A stretch of DNA of 38,613 nt, taken from the NCBI GenBank assembly GCA_012518255.1, contig JAAYSX010000011.1:1-38613 (forward strand), given 5' to 3'. Positions 8,027 to 18,312 of the stretch are shown here, in pieces (position 1 is the first letter of the stretch; each line of letters opens with the position of its first letter). A program made the translations under genes and the position numbers. Source of the stretch: Candidatus Epulonipiscium sp. (GTDB taxonomy: Bacteria; Bacillota; Clostridia; Lachnospirales; Cellulosilyticaceae). The notes beneath the pieces are model-generated. The model ran no database searches, was not told the DNA's origin, and saw only the letters and a list, made by a program, of their open reading frames with translations.

Positions 8027-8587
8027 GTGGAAGATATTATAAAAGACCCTGAGACTACTGAAGAAACAATTGAAGAAGAAGTTAAGGAAGAAGAAACAGA
8101 AGTAGAAGAAACAATTGAAGAAGAAGTTAAGGAAGAAGAAGCAGAAGACAAAGAAGAAAAAGAAGAAGAAAGTGAAATAGATTACCTAGATAGATTGCAG
8201 CGCACTATGGCAGAATTTGATAACTACCGTAAGCGTACAGAAAAAGAAAAGTCTGCAATGTATGACCTAGGATTAACAGATACAGTACTATCAATACTTC
8301 CAGTACTAGATAACTTTGAAAGAGCATTAGAATCGGCTTGCACAGACAAGGCTTATGCTGATGGTATGGAAATGATATATAAGCAAATGCTTGATTTATT
8401 AGACTCTATAGGAGTAACCCAAATAGAGGCTAAGGGTCAAAAATTTGACACTAATCTTCATGATGCAGTAATGCATATTGAGGACGATAAATACGGTGAA
8501 AATGAAGTAATAGAAGAACTACAAAAAGGCTATATATACAAAGAAGAAAAAGTAATTAGATATAGTATGGTTCAAGTAGCAAACTAA
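8027..8587 (+). CDS. grpE: Nucleotide exchange factor GrpE
   Basis: GrpE releases ADP from DnaK and drives the chaperone cycle. The 186 residues start at GTG 8027 behind an AGAGGTG SD. Residues about 5-50 are an extremely acidic, disordered-looking tail that includes a 15-residue unit repeated once. The long dimerising helix follows (YLDRLQRTMAEFDNYRKRTEKE). The C-terminal beta domain ends with the family motif GYIYKEEKVIRYSMVQVAN. The gene lies 22 bases after hrcA and 23 before dnaK, all under the CIRCE promoter. The tail length varies in the family, so the repeat should not affect function. Confidence 0.96.
   Translation: MEDIIKDPETTEETIEEEVKEEETEVEETIEEEVKEEEAEDKEEKEEESEIDYLDRLQRTMAEFDNYRKRTEKEKSAMYDLGLTDTVLSILPVLDNFERALESACTDKAYADGMEMIYKQMLDLLDSIGVTQIEAKGQKFDTNLHDAVMHIEDDKYGENEVIEELQKGYIYKEEKVIRYSMVQVAN
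8060..8140 (+). repeat. 36-base direct repeat inside grpE
   Basis: Bases 8060-8095 recur exactly at 8105-8140, a period of 45 bases (15 codons). The unit encodes the acidic segment EETIEEEVKEEE. The nucleotide identity, including third positions, suggests a recent in-frame duplication or slippage in the GrpE tail. Confidence 0.9.
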
Positions 8588-8610
8588 ATTTAATATTGGA
8601 GGCAAATTAA

Positions 8611-10491
<1,881 letters not shown>

Positions 10492-10514
10492 GCAATAAAG
10501 TAGGATATAATCTT

Positions 10515-10550
10515 ACAGCCAAAGAGTTTCCTCTTTGGCTGTTTGTTTGT
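10515..10550 (+). terminator. Terminator of the hrcA-grpE-dnaK operon
   Basis: A perfect 12-base stem (ACAGCCAAAGAG / CTCTTTGGCTGT) with a TTTC loop is followed by a T-rich tail broken by two G bases. It ends the heat-shock operon before dnaJ. Confidence 0.9.
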
Positions 10551-10571
10551 TATCTATATTTAATGTATAAT
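10543..10571 (+). promoter_or_regulatory. Promoter of dnaJ
   Basis: TTGTTT (10543-10548) and TATAAT (10566-10571) are separated by 17 bases. The -35 lies in the T-rich tail of the dnaK terminator. No CIRCE element accompanies it, so dnaJ and the genes behind it may escape direct HrcA control. Confidence 0.6.
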
Positions 10572-10617
10572 AAAAGATGTGTAAAAATAAAATAGAAAAT
10601 TGTGGTAGGTGAAGAAA

Positions 10618-11736
10618 TTGGCTAAGAGAGATTATTATGAAGTACTTGGCATTTCAAGAGATGCAAGTGATAATGATATAAAAAGAAGTTATAGACAGTT
10701 AGCAAAGAAATATCATCCAGATGCAAACCCAGACAATGCAGAAGCAGAAGAGAAGTTTAAAGAAGCTTCGGAGGCATACGGGGTTTTATCTGATCCAGAT
10801 AAAAGGAGTAAGTACGATAGGTTTGGCCATAGCGCCTTCGATCAAAGTGGAGGGCCAGGCGGATTTGAATTTAATATGGACGATATCTTTGGAAGTGCTT
10901 TTTCAGACTTTTTTGGAGGAGGCAGTTCAAGAAGGGCTTATAGCGGACCAGTTCAAGGGGCAGACATACGCCAACCAGTATCACTAACATTTGAAGAAGC
11001 TGCCTTTGGTGTAGATAAGGAAATAACAGTTAATTCATTTGATAAATGTGCAGTGTGTGATGGTAGTGGTGCAAAACCAGGAACAAGACAGGAAACCTGT
11101 TCAAAATGTAGTGGTTCAGGCCAGGTTACAGAAATACAGCAAACCCTATTTGGGGCAATGCAAAGTGTGAGAACATGTGACCTTTGCCACGGAGAGGGTA
11201 AAATAACTAAGGAAAAATGCTCTAGCTGTACTGGAACTGGGAAAGTAAGATCAAGAAAGAATATTACTGTAACCTTCCCAGCAGGTATTGACCATGGTCA
11301 AACCTTAAGAGTGGCCGGCAAGGGTGATGCAGGTAGTAAAGGAGGACCAAGTGGCGACCTACTACTGGCTGTATATGTAGAAAACCATCCTATTTTCGAA
11401 AGAAGAGATAATGATATTTACTGTGAAATCCCAATAACCTTTGTTCAAGCTACACTAGGAACGGAACTTTCTATACCAACCCTAGATGGAAATGTTAAAC
11501 TAACAATTCCAGAAGGAACACAAACAGGAAGTGTATTTAGACTTAAAAACAAAGGAATTCCTAATATCAGAAATAAGAAAAGTAGGGGATCCCAGTATGT
11601 AGAAGTCCGCATTGAAGTTCCAAAGGGACTAAATACTGTTCAAAAGGACCTACTAAAAGAATTTGCATCAACAACAGAAGATAAACAACCCGAACACAAG
11701 GGATTTTTTGATAAGGTTAAAGAGCTTTTCGGGTAA
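10618..11736 (+). CDS. dnaJ: Chaperone protein DnaJ (Hsp40)
   Basis: DnaJ stimulates the DnaK ATPase and delivers unfolded substrates. The J domain (1-70) includes the HPD motif in [11 protein letters not shown] short Gly/Phe region follows, then four zinc-finger repeats of the CXXCXGXG type: [24 protein letters not shown] and CSSCTGTG. The C-terminal substrate-binding domains complete about 372 residues. I start at TTG 10618 because the SD AGGTGA (10607-10612) lies six bases upstream and it yields the standard (M)[10 protein letters not shown]. An in-frame GTG at 10609 falls inside that SD. The gene has its own promoter after the dnaK terminator and leads a run of closely packed genes to thiI. 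Confidence 0.97.
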   Translation: MAKRDYYEVLGISRDASDNDIKRSYRQLAKKYHPDANPDNAEAEEKFKEASEAYGVLSDPDKRSKYDRFGHSAFDQSGGPGGFEFNMDDIFGSAFSDFFGGGSSRRAYSGPVQGADIRQPVSLTFEEAAFGVDKEITVNSFDKCAVCDGSGAKPGTRQETCSKCSGSGQVTEIQQTLFGAMQSVRTCDLCHGEGKITKEKCSSCTGTGKVRSRKNITVTFPAGIDHGQTLRVAGKGDAGSKGGPSGDLLLAVYVENHPIFERRDNDIYCEIPITFVQATLGTELSIPTLDGNVKLTIPEGTQTGSVFRLKNKGIPNIRNKKSRGSQYVEVRIEVPKGLNTVQKDLLKEFASTTEDKQPEHKGFFDKVKELFG

Positions 11737-11753
11737 TATAAGGAGCAAATATA

Positions 11754-12695
11754 TTGAGTTATACAAGGGTATCAATAAAAACAAAAACAGAAGCAGTAGA
11801 AGCTATTAGTAACCTTTTAATGGAAGAGGGAGTTGTAGGTGTTGAAATAGATGACCCTAAGGATATTATAAGAACCAATACAAGTCCAACATCATGGGAT
11901 TATGTAGATGAAAGTTTAATAAATAAAGACCTTGAAACTGTTACAGTAAGGGCATACTTTCCAGAAGATGATGATATAAAGACAAAAATAGATCATATCA
12001 GGGCAAGGATAGATGAAATGAGGGCCTATCTTGATACCGGAAGTGGTGAAATAACCATGGACACAATAAAAGAAGAAGACTGGGCCCACCAGTGGAAGAA
12101 ATATTATAAGGTTACACCTATTGGAAAAAACATTATAATCAAACCAAGCTGGGAAGAATACAAAGATGAAGATAGTGATAAAATAGTAATAGATCTTGAC
12201 CCTGGTATGGCCTTTGGTACAGGAACCCATGAAACAACATCTATGTGCATGGAGCTTTTAGAAAAACATGTAAGCCAGGAAGATATAGTCCTTGATATAG
12301 GTACAGGAAGCGGGGTTCTAGCTATAACAGCCGCTAAGCTAGGGGCAAACAAGGTAATAGGAGTAGACCTAGACAAGACAGCAGTTAGGGTAGCAAGGGA
12401 AAACATAGGCCATAATAAGGTGGTAGATATGGTAGATATTAGGCAAGGGGACCTCTTAGATGTTGTTAATGAAAAGGCTAATATTATAGTTGCTAATATT
12501 ATAGCCGATGTTATCATACCCCTTAGTAAAGAAGTAGCTAGTGTTATGCTAGAAGATGCAATATTTATATCTTCTGGTATTATAGAAGATAGGATAGATG
12601 ATGTTAAAGATGCACTTAATGAAAACTTCGAAATTTTAGAGATAGTAAGAGATGGAGAATGGGCTGCTATAGTAGCTAAGAAAAAAGGTGATTAA
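11754..12695 (+). CDS. prmA: Ribosomal protein L11 methyltransferase
   Basis: PrmA uses S-adenosylmethionine to methylate lysines of ribosomal protein L11. The 313 residues have an N-terminal substrate domain with EEDWAHQWKKYYKV (about 104-117). A Rossmann-fold methyltransferase domain follows: DPGMAFGTGTHETT, then VLDIGTGSGVLAI (motif I), VDLDKTAV, and the family-typical ANIIADVI. The start is TTG 11754, eight bases after AAGGAG. It follows dnaJ by 17 bases and directly abuts rsmE (TAA then ATG), so dnaJ-prmA-rsmE looks like one transcript, the order found in Bacillus. Confidence 0.95.
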   Translation: MSYTRVSIKTKTEAVEAISNLLMEEGVVGVEIDDPKDIIRTNTSPTSWDYVDESLINKDLETVTVRAYFPEDDDIKTKIDHIRARIDEMRAYLDTGSGEITMDTIKEEDWAHQWKKYYKVTPIGKNIIIKPSWEEYKDEDSDKIVIDLDPGMAFGTGTHETTSMCMELLEKHVSQEDIVLDIGTGSGVLAITAAKLGANKVIGVDLDKTAVRVARENIGHNKVVDMVDIRQGDLLDVVNEKANIIVANIIADVIIPLSKEVASVMLEDAIFISSGIIEDRIDDVKDALNENFEILEIVRDGEWAAIVAKKKGD

Positions 12696-13439
12696 ATGCC
12701 AAGGTTTTTCGTAGATTCGGATCAAATAAAAGATAAACAAATAGAGATAATAGGCCAAGACGTAAAACATATAAAAGATGTTCTACGTCTTTTACCTGCC
12801 TCTAATATTACAATTTGTGATGGTAAAGGTATAGATTATAGTTGCAAAATAAGCCAAATAGATGATAATATGATAAAATGTGATATTATAGATAAGTTGG
12901 TATCAAAGGCAGAACCAGGGACTAAGGTTACCTTATTCCAGTCCCTAGTCAAAGGTGACAAATTTGAATGGGTAATACAAAAATCCATTGAAATAGGTGC
13001 CCAGGAAATAATACCTATGCAAACGGCCCACTGCGTATCAAGGCTAGATAAGTCCAAGAAAACTAAATCCAAAATAAATAGATGGAATAAGATTGCCCAG
13101 TCTGCAGCCAAGCAAAGTGGAAGAGGGATAATACCAAAAGTCACAGATCCCCTATCCTATAAAGAAGCAGTGAAACTAGCTTCTAGTATGGATTTAGCAA
13201 TTATAGCATATGAGAAGGAAGACCTAACTAACCTAAAGTCAACACTTATAGACTTTACAGGTAAAAATATAGGAATCCTTATAGGACCTGAAGGTGGCTT
13301 TAGTGAGAAGGAGATTAGTCTGGCCAAAGAAGAAGGGATTAAGACTATAACCCTAGGGCCTAGAATTTTAAGGAGCGAAACAGCAGGTATAGTTTTAATA
13401 TCAAATATTTTATATGAACTAGGAGAGATGGATTTATGA
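12696..13439 (+). CDS. rsmE: 16S rRNA (uracil1498-N3)-methyltransferase RsmE
   Basis: RsmE methylates N3 of U1498 in 16S rRNA. The 247 residues have the N-terminal PUA-like domain (MPRFFVDSDQI, then GQDVKHIKDVLRL). The SPOUT-fold catalytic domain carries LFQSLVKGDKFEWVIQKSIE, IGPEGGFSEKEI and LGPRILRSETAGIVLI, the last two forming the SAM-binding knot. Its ATG abuts the prmA stop, with an AGGTGA SD inside prmA. Its own stop overlaps the next gene by four bases (ATGA). Such tight packing implies translational coupling. Confidence 0.95.
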   Translation: MPRFFVDSDQIKDKQIEIIGQDVKHIKDVLRLLPASNITICDGKGIDYSCKISQIDDNMIKCDIIDKLVSKAEPGTKVTLFQSLVKGDKFEWVIQKSIEIGAQEIIPMQTAHCVSRLDKSKKTKSKINRWNKIAQSAAKQSGRGIIPKVTDPLSYKEAVKLASSMDLAIIAYEKEDLTNLKSTLIDFTGKNIGILIGPEGGFSEKEISLAKEEGIKTITLGPRILRSETAGIVLISNILYELGEMDL

Positions 13440-14605
13440 TATACCTTGATAATGCAGCTACAACCCAGCCTTTAGACATTGTAATAGATAAAATGATGGA
13501 AGTTATGAAAGAAGATTATGGCAATCCTTCCTCCTACCACAAAATGGGATTAGATGCAGAGAACCATATAAAAGAAGCTTCTAATTTTTTTGCTAGACAG
13601 CTGCAATGCTCACCAGAAGAAATTGTTTATACATCTGGGGGCACAGAATCAAACAATATGGCAATTATAGGAACAGCCTTGGCCTATAAGCGTAGCGGAA
13701 TGCGTATAATTACAAGTAAAATAGAGCATGATTCAGTTAGCCAAGCCTTTAGATTTTTGGAAGAGGAAGGTTTTGAAGTTATATATCTAGATGTAGATAC
13801 AAATGGTTATATTGACAAGGAGGAGTTAAGCTCCTCTATTAATGACCAAACAAGCCTAGTTAGCATTATGCATGTTAATAATGAGCTAGGGACCATACAA
13901 AACATAGAAGAAATTGGTCGAACAATCAAAAACAAAAATAAAAATACCTTTTTCCATGTAGATGCAATCCAGTCCTTTGCTAAAGTGCCAATAAACAGAA
14001 GAAAGAGTCAGATTGATCTTTTAAGTATTAGTGGACACAAGATCTATGGACCCAAAGGAGTAGGCCTATTATACAAAAATAAAAACTTATTAACTAGGCC
14101 CCTTATACATGGGGGAGGTCAGCAAAGAGGATATAGATCTGGTACTGAGAATGTAGCAGGAATTGTTGGAATGCATATAGCAGCCAGGGAAATTATATCA
14201 GACTTTGATAAATATACTAATGAGTTATATTCCTTAAAAGAAGGGCTTGCAAATGGTATAATAAATAATATAGAAGATACCTATATTAACGGGCCTAAGG
14301 TTAAGGATGGCGCCCCTCATATTCTTAATATAGGATTTAAAGATATAAAATCTGAAGTATTATTACATGCCCTAGAATCATCAAACATCTATGTATCCTC
14401 AGGATCAGCCTGCTCAACCAACAGACAAGCATATAGCCAGTCCTTGAAGTCCATAGGAAGAAATAAGGAAGAACTAGATGAGGCTATAAGGTTTAGCTTG
14501 GGGATTAACAATAAGGAATCTGATATTGATCAAACTATATTAGTGCTTGAAAAAACTGTACCAATGCTACGTAAGGTTTTAAGGCCAGGAGGTAAAAGAA
14601 GATGA
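13436..14605 (+). CDS. Cysteine desulfurase (NifS/IscS type), probable sulfur donor to ThiI
   Basis: This pyridoxal-phosphate enzyme converts cysteine to alanine and passes the sulfur as a persulfide. The 389 residues begin MIYLDNAATTQP. They show TSGGTESNN, the HVDAIQSF aspartate motif, the PLP lysine Lys202 in ISGHKIYGPKG, and the catalytic Cys326 in SSGSACSTNRQ, an IscS-like flexible loop. It overlaps rsmE and thiI by four bases each. In B. subtilis a dedicated desulfurase (NifZ) adjacent to thiI supplies sulfur for tRNA 4-thiouridine. The same pairing here suggests that role rather than general Fe-S assembly. No iscU-like scaffold gene is nearby. Confidence 0.93.
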   Translation: MIYLDNAATTQPLDIVIDKMMEVMKEDYGNPSSYHKMGLDAENHIKEASNFFARQLQCSPEEIVYTSGGTESNNMAIIGTALAYKRSGMRIITSKIEHDSVSQAFRFLEEEGFEVIYLDVDTNGYIDKEELSSSINDQTSLVSIMHVNNELGTIQNIEEIGRTIKNKNKNTFFHVDAIQSFAKVPINRRKSQIDLLSISGHKIYGPKGVGLLYKNKNLLTRPLIHGGGQQRGYRSGTENVAGIVGMHIAAREIISDFDKYTNELYSLKEGLANGIINNIEDTYINGPKVKDGAPHILNIGFKDIKSEVLLHALESSNIYVSSGSACSTNRQAYSQSLKSIGRNKEELDEAIRFSLGINNKESDIDQTILVLEKTVPMLRKVLRPGGKRR

Positions 14606-15780
14606 AAAATATATTTTTAATTAAATACGGAGAAATAGCTATTAAGGGTAAGAATAGATATATATTTGAGAATAAGCTTATATCTACAATAAGGAAAAAC
14701 CTTAAGGAATTAGGGGAATTTAAGGTATGGAAGGAACAAGGCAGGATAATTGCAGAACCAATAGAAGATGTAGAAGATCCTATAAGTGTAATACACAAGT
14801 TACAAAGGATATTTGGTATTGTAGGAATTGCCCATGGCCATAAGCTAGATGAGATATCCATGGATGCAATCTACGATTTATCCCTAGCCCATATGAAGGA
14901 AGTCTTAGGAGATGATTCAGCTACCTTTAAGGTTGAAACCCGAAGATCAGATAAGAGATTTGAATATGATTCTATGGAGATATCATCAATGGTGGGTGGC
15001 CACCTTCTTAAAAATATGCCAGGCCAGCTTAAGGTAGATGTTCATAATCCAGAAATTAAAGTAATGGTTGAACTTAGAAGCTCCCTATATGTATATTCAA
15101 AAACCTACCCAGGTGCAGGAGGTATGCCAACAGGAACAAGTGGTAAAGCTATGCTTCTATTATCAGGGGGAATAGATAGCCCAGTTGCAGGCTGGATGAT
15201 TGCTAAGCGTGGGGTAGAATTAGAAGCTGTTTATTATGAAAGTCCACCATATACCAGTGAAAGAGCTAAGCAGAAGGTTATAGATCTAGCAAGTAAGGTA
15301 GGAAGTTACTGTGGAACTATCAAGCTTCATATAGTTAACTTTACAGATATACAAATGGCAATTAACGAAAAATGCCCACCTGAGCAATTAACTATTATTA
15401 TGAGAAGAATAATGATGGAAATTGCTGAAAGATTAGCTAAGCCTAGAAACTGTGCAGCCCTAATTACTGGTGAGAGTATAGGACAGGTTGCAAGCCAAAC
15501 TATAGAGAGCCTAGCTGTAACAGACGCAGCAACATCATTACCAGTATTTAGGCCCCTTATTGGTTTTGATAAGGAGGAAATAATAAGCATTTCTAAGGAT
15601 ATAGATACCTACGAAACCTCTATACTACCTTATGAAGATTGCTGTACCTTATTTATACCTAAACATCCGCAAACAAAGCCAAAGCTTGAATATATCCAAA
15701 GGTCAGAAAGAGCCTTAGAAGATATTATCGAAGATATGATCCAAAAATCAATAGATGAGATGGAAACAATAATAATATAG
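14602..15780 (+). CDS. thiI: tRNA 4-thiouridine synthase ThiI, short form without rhodanese domain
   Basis: ThiI adenylates and thiolates U8 of tRNA. The 392 residues contain an N-terminal ferredoxin-like region, a THUMP domain (about 55-165) and the PP-loop ATPase with LLSGGIDSPVAGWM (Ser188-Pro194). GESIGQVASQT and EDCCTLFIPKHPQT follow. It stops there, so the C-terminal rhodanese domain of the Escherichia coli enzyme is absent. This matches the Bacillus-type enzyme, which takes sulfur directly from its partner desulfurase, encoded just upstream with a four-base overlap. Such short ThiI proteins support thiouridine but not necessarily thiamine synthesis. A bidirectional terminator follows. 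Confidence 0.95.
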   Translation: MKNIFLIKYGEIAIKGKNRYIFENKLISTIRKNLKELGEFKVWKEQGRIIAEPIEDVEDPISVIHKLQRIFGIVGIAHGHKLDEISMDAIYDLSLAHMKEVLGDDSATFKVETRRSDKRFEYDSMEISSMVGGHLLKNMPGQLKVDVHNPEIKVMVELRSSLYVYSKTYPGAGGMPTGTSGKAMLLLSGGIDSPVAGWMIAKRGVELEAVYYESPPYTSERAKQKVIDLASKVGSYCGTIKLHIVNFTDIQMAINEKCPPEQLTIIMRRIMMEIAERLAKPRNCAALITGESIGQVASQTIESLAVTDAATSLPVFRPLIGFDKEEIISISKDIDTYETSILPYEDCCTLFIPKHPQTKPKLEYIQRSERALEDIIEDMIQKSIDEMETIII

Positions 15781-15783
15781 GAC

Positions 15784-15820
15784 AATATAAAAAGCCCACT
15801 TTAAGTGGACTTTTTATATT
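15784..15820. terminator. Bidirectional terminator between thiI and the HPr-like gene
   Basis: A 17-base inverted repeat (arms 15784-15800 and 15804-15820, one imperfect pair) has a three-base TTA loop. Its outer ends are A-rich on the left and T-rich on the right, so both strands give a stem followed by U residues. It can end thiI on the plus strand and the small gene at 15828-16061 on the minus strand. Confidence 0.85.
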
Positions 15821-15827
15821 GATTGTA

Positions 15828-16061
15828 TTATTTTACGATATATTCATCAATTAAGGGCATAATTTCATCTAAATCACTATCATTATAAATATCTAATTTA
15901 AGTGGTTTACTTAAGTCTAAACTAAAAATCCCCATAATTGATTTTGCATCAATGACATACCTGCCTGAAGACAGGTCAAAATCACCATCGTATTTCGTAA
16001 TAGTATTAACGAAGCCTTTAACTTTTTCAATCGAATTTAAAGAAATTGTTACTGATTTCAT
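15828..16061 (-). CDS. HPr-like protein lacking the phosphocarrier histidine
   Basis: The 77-residue product begins MKSVTISLNS and contains GRYVIDAKSIMGIFSLDL. This matches HPr-family proteins around the regulatory Ser46 (usually KSIMGVMSL). HPr's active-site His15, normally in an HARP-type motif near residue 15, is missing: no histidine occurs anywhere in this protein. It cannot act as a PTS phosphocarrier by the usual route but could be a serine-phosphorylated regulator, as Crh is in Bacillus. The ATG (complement of 16059-16061) has an AGGAGGG SD five bases away. A longer frame to 16124 would begin within the promoter, so I reject it. The gene is divergent from mtaB. Confidence 0.8.
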   Translation of the reverse strand: MKSVTISLNSIEKVKGFVNTITKYDGDFDLSSGRYVIDAKSIMGIFSLDLSKPLKLDIYNDSDLDEIMPLIDEYIVK

Positions 16062-16095
16062 ATGTTCCCTCCTATATACTAAGGTATATAATGTA

Positions 16096-16124
16096 ATCAT
16101 AATGAAAAAATATATATTTGTCAA
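16096..16124 (-). promoter_or_regulatory. Sigma-A promoter of the HPr-like gene
   Basis: On the minus strand TTGACA (complement of 16119-16124) and TATGAT (complement of 16096-16101) are separated by 17 bases. The predicted start is near 16089, giving a leader of about 28 bases before the ATG at 16061. Confidence 0.85.
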
Positions 16125-16143
16125 CTAGAATAGAGGTGCTAAA

Positions 16144-17442
16144 ATGGGTAAAACCATGGCCATATTTACACTAGGGTGTAAAGTAAATAGATATGATAGC
16201 GAAGCAATAGAAGAAACATTTATACAAGCAGGATATACAGTGGTTTCCTTTGAAGACAAGGCTGATGTATATATTATTAATACATGTACTGTAACCCATA
16301 TGAGTGATAGAAAATCCAGGCAAATGATAAGGCGGGCTAAGAAGATAAATCCAGATTCAATAGTGGTTGTAGTAGGCTGCTATGCTCAGGTGGCCAAGGA
16401 AGAAATAGAGGCAATAGAAGAAGTGGATTTAATTATAGGGACAGATAAAAGATTACAGATCCTAGAGGCAGTTGAAGAGTTTGCTAAGAACCAGCAACCT
16501 ATGAATTTTGTAGAAGACATAATGGAAACTTATGAATTTGAAGAACTAAAGATTAATAATATGGACAAAAGAACTAGGGCCTACCTAAAAATCCAAGAAG
16601 GTTGTAATAATTACTGCTCCTACTGTATAATTCCCTATGCAAGGGGTAATATACGTAGTAGACAGGCAGATAATATAGTGGATGAGGTAAGAAGACTTGC
16701 CAGCGAAGGATTTAAAGAAATAGTTCTTACAGGAATACATGTTGCTTCATATGGCAAGGATCTAAAGAATACCAACCTTATAGAAATTATCAAATTAGTA
16801 CATGAGGTAGAGGGTATAGAGAGGATTAGATTAAGCTCCATAGAGCCTAAGGTAATTACAGACGAATTTATAGAAGAAATCATTAAGCTACCTAAGTTTT
16901 GCAAACATTTTCACCTATCATTACAAAGTGGAAGTGATACAGTCCTTAAGAGAATGAAACGTAGATATACTGCTAGTGAATATAAGGAAGCAGTAGGCAA
17001 GCTTAGGAAGGAATTTAATGATATATCTTTTACAACAGACATTATTGTAGGATTCCCAGGAGAAACTGAGGAAGAATTCATTGAAACAGTAGAGTTTATT
17101 AAAGATATAAAGTTTGCAGATATTCATATATTCCCTTATTCGCCTAGGGAAGGAACACCTGCTGCTACTATGAAGGACCAAATCTCATCCCAGATTAAGC
17201 AGGAAAGAGTTAAGGAACTATCCAAGGTAGCAGATGGGATTAAGGATAAGATTGCTAGGGAGTATATTGGTAAGAGCTTATCTGTATTATTTGAGCAAAG
17301 CCATAAGGACGATATATATGAAGGCCATACAGATAACTATATGAAAGTATCTTGCAAGTCAGACGAAGATATTTCTAACCAAATAAAAGATGTCAAAATT
17401 ACATCCGTAAAAAATAATACATTATGTGGAATAATAGAGTAA
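16144..17442 (+). CDS. mtaB: tRNA t6A37 methylthiotransferase MtaB
   Basis: MtaB is a radical SAM enzyme that converts t6A37 to ms2t6A in tRNAs decoding ANN codons. The 432 residues contain the N-terminal UPF0004 domain with cluster ligands Cys12 (TLGCKVNRYDSEA), Cys48 (NTCTVTH) and Cys79 (VVGCYAQ). The radical SAM motif CNNYCSYC (Cys154, Cys158, Cys161) follows, and a TRAM domain lies near the end (about 370-432). TLGCKVN distinguishes it from MiaB (usually TYGCQMN) and RimO. The ATG has an AGAGGTG SD. In Bacillus the gene (yqeV) follows rsmE directly; here the desulfurase, thiI and the HPr-like gene intervene. Confidence 0.94.
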   Translation: MGKTMAIFTLGCKVNRYDSEAIEETFIQAGYTVVSFEDKADVYIINTCTVTHMSDRKSRQMIRRAKKINPDSIVVVVGCYAQVAKEEIEAIEEVDLIIGTDKRLQILEAVEEFAKNQQPMNFVEDIMETYEFEELKINNMDKRTRAYLKIQEGCNNYCSYCIIPYARGNIRSRQADNIVDEVRRLASEGFKEIVLTGIHVASYGKDLKNTNLIEIIKLVHEVEGIERIRLSSIEPKVITDEFIEEIIKLPKFCKHFHLSLQSGSDTVLKRMKRRYTASEYKEAVGKLRKEFNDISFTTDIIVGFPGETEEEFIETVEFIKDIKFADIHIFPYSPREGTPAATMKDQISSQIKQERVKELSKVADGIKDKIAREYIGKSLSVLFEQSHKDDIYEGHTDNYMKVSCKSDEDISNQIKDVKITSVKNNTLCGIIE

Positions 17443-17465
17443 TATAAATTTAATATATATTTCAA

Positions 17466-17494
17466 TTGCAACATTACTTATAGTATATTATGAT
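17466..17494 (+). promoter_or_regulatory. Promoter of ireB
   Basis: TTGCAA (17466-17471) and TATGAT (17489-17494) are 17 bases apart. The predicted start near 17501 gives a leader of about 38 bases before the ireB ATG. Confidence 0.7.
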
Positions 17495-17538
17495 AGATAT
17501 ATGATTAACGGATAATAAACTATTTGGGGAGTGAAAAT

Positions 17539-17802
17539 ATGGATAAAATGAAAGATATAAATCAAACAATGCAATTTAGTATAGACAATCAAGATAAAGA
17601 CACGATTAAGAATATACTAGATGATGTATATATGGCACTTAAGGAAAAAGGATACAACCCAATTAATCAAATTGTAGGTTATATAATTTCAGGTGATCCA
17701 ACATATATTACCAGCCATAATGGGGCAAGGTCCAAGATACGAAAGTTAGAAAGAGATGAAATACTAGAGGAGTTAGTTGCACACTATTTAGAATATAAAT
17801 AA
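17539..17802 (+). CDS. ireB: IreB family regulatory protein (UPF0297)
   Basis: IreB-family proteins are small dimers. In Enterococcus faecalis IreB is a substrate of the Ser/Thr kinase IreK and lowers cephalosporin resistance. The 87 residues contain the family core: [25 protein letters not shown], shown here as parts, followed by the [17 protein letters not shown] helix. Thr residues near the N-terminus (NQTMQF) correspond to the phosphorylated region. I choose ATG 17539 with GGGGAG upstream; a TTG at 17524 is in frame but precedes the SD. In Bacillus the homologue yrzL lies between alaS and yrrK (ruvX); here a terminator separates it from ruvX and mtaB replaces alaS. Confidence 0.93.
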   Translation: MDKMKDINQTMQFSIDNQDKDTIKNILDDVYMALKEKGYNPINQIVGYIISGDPTYITSHNGARSKIRKLERDEILEELVAHYLEYK

Positions 17803-17806
17803 TTTG

Positions 17807-17842
17807 TAGCTGTAGAATAGTATTTATTCTACAGCTATTTTA
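17807..17842 (+). terminator. Terminator between ireB and ruvX
   Basis: Perfect 13-base arms (17807-17819 and 17825-17837) enclose a five-base loop and are followed by TTTT. This looks like an intrinsic or partial terminator, so ruvX and the DUF1292 gene may be expressed by read-through or from a weak promoter I could not define. Confidence 0.8.
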
Positions 17843-17868
17843 ATACAATAAATTAAAGGAGCAAGCAT

Positions 17869-18300
17869 TTGAGAACACTGGGACTAGATTTCGGTTCAAA
17901 AACAGTAGGAGTATCCTTAAGTGACCCCTTTGGGTGGACAGCCCAGGGGCTAGAAACCATTAACAGGAAGCAGGAAGAAAATATAGGGCCTACTATTGAA
18001 AGAATAGGACAGATATGCAAGGAACATCAAGTTACAAAAATAGTTTTGGGATTTCCTAAGAATATGAATAACACAATTGGCGAGCGTGGAGAAAAAACAA
18101 TAAAGTTTAAAGAGCAATTAGAAAAGGCTACAAAGTTAGAAGTAGAGCTATGGGATGAGAGACTAAGTACTGTAGCTGCAGAAAACCTACTATTAGAAGC
18201 GGATTTAAGCAGGCAGAAGAGAAGGAATCTAATAGATAAGATGGCAGCAGTATATATATTACAGGGATACCTAGATTCAAAACCTAACAATATAATTTAA
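17869..18300 (+). CDS. ruvX: RuvX/YqgF family putative pre-16S rRNA nuclease
   Basis: YqgF-family RNase H-fold proteins take part in 16S rRNA 5'-end processing and have been called Holliday junction resolvase-like. The 143 residues show [19 protein letters not shown] (first acidic residue Asp7 by this start), [16 protein letters not shown], and [32 protein letters not shown] follows, with the final acidic residue of the active site. The start is TTG 17869, seven bases after AAAGGAG. It is followed by the DUF1292 gene with a 12-base gap, the same pair as yrrK-yrzB in Bacillus. Confidence 0.94.
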   Translation: MRTLGLDFGSKTVGVSLSDPFGWTAQGLETINRKQEENIGPTIERIGQICKEHQVTKIVLGFPKNMNNTIGERGEKTIKFKEQLEKATKLEVELWDERLSTVAAENLLLEADLSRQKRRNLIDKMAAVYILQGYLDSKPNNII

Positions 18301-18312
18301 AGAGGTGAAATG

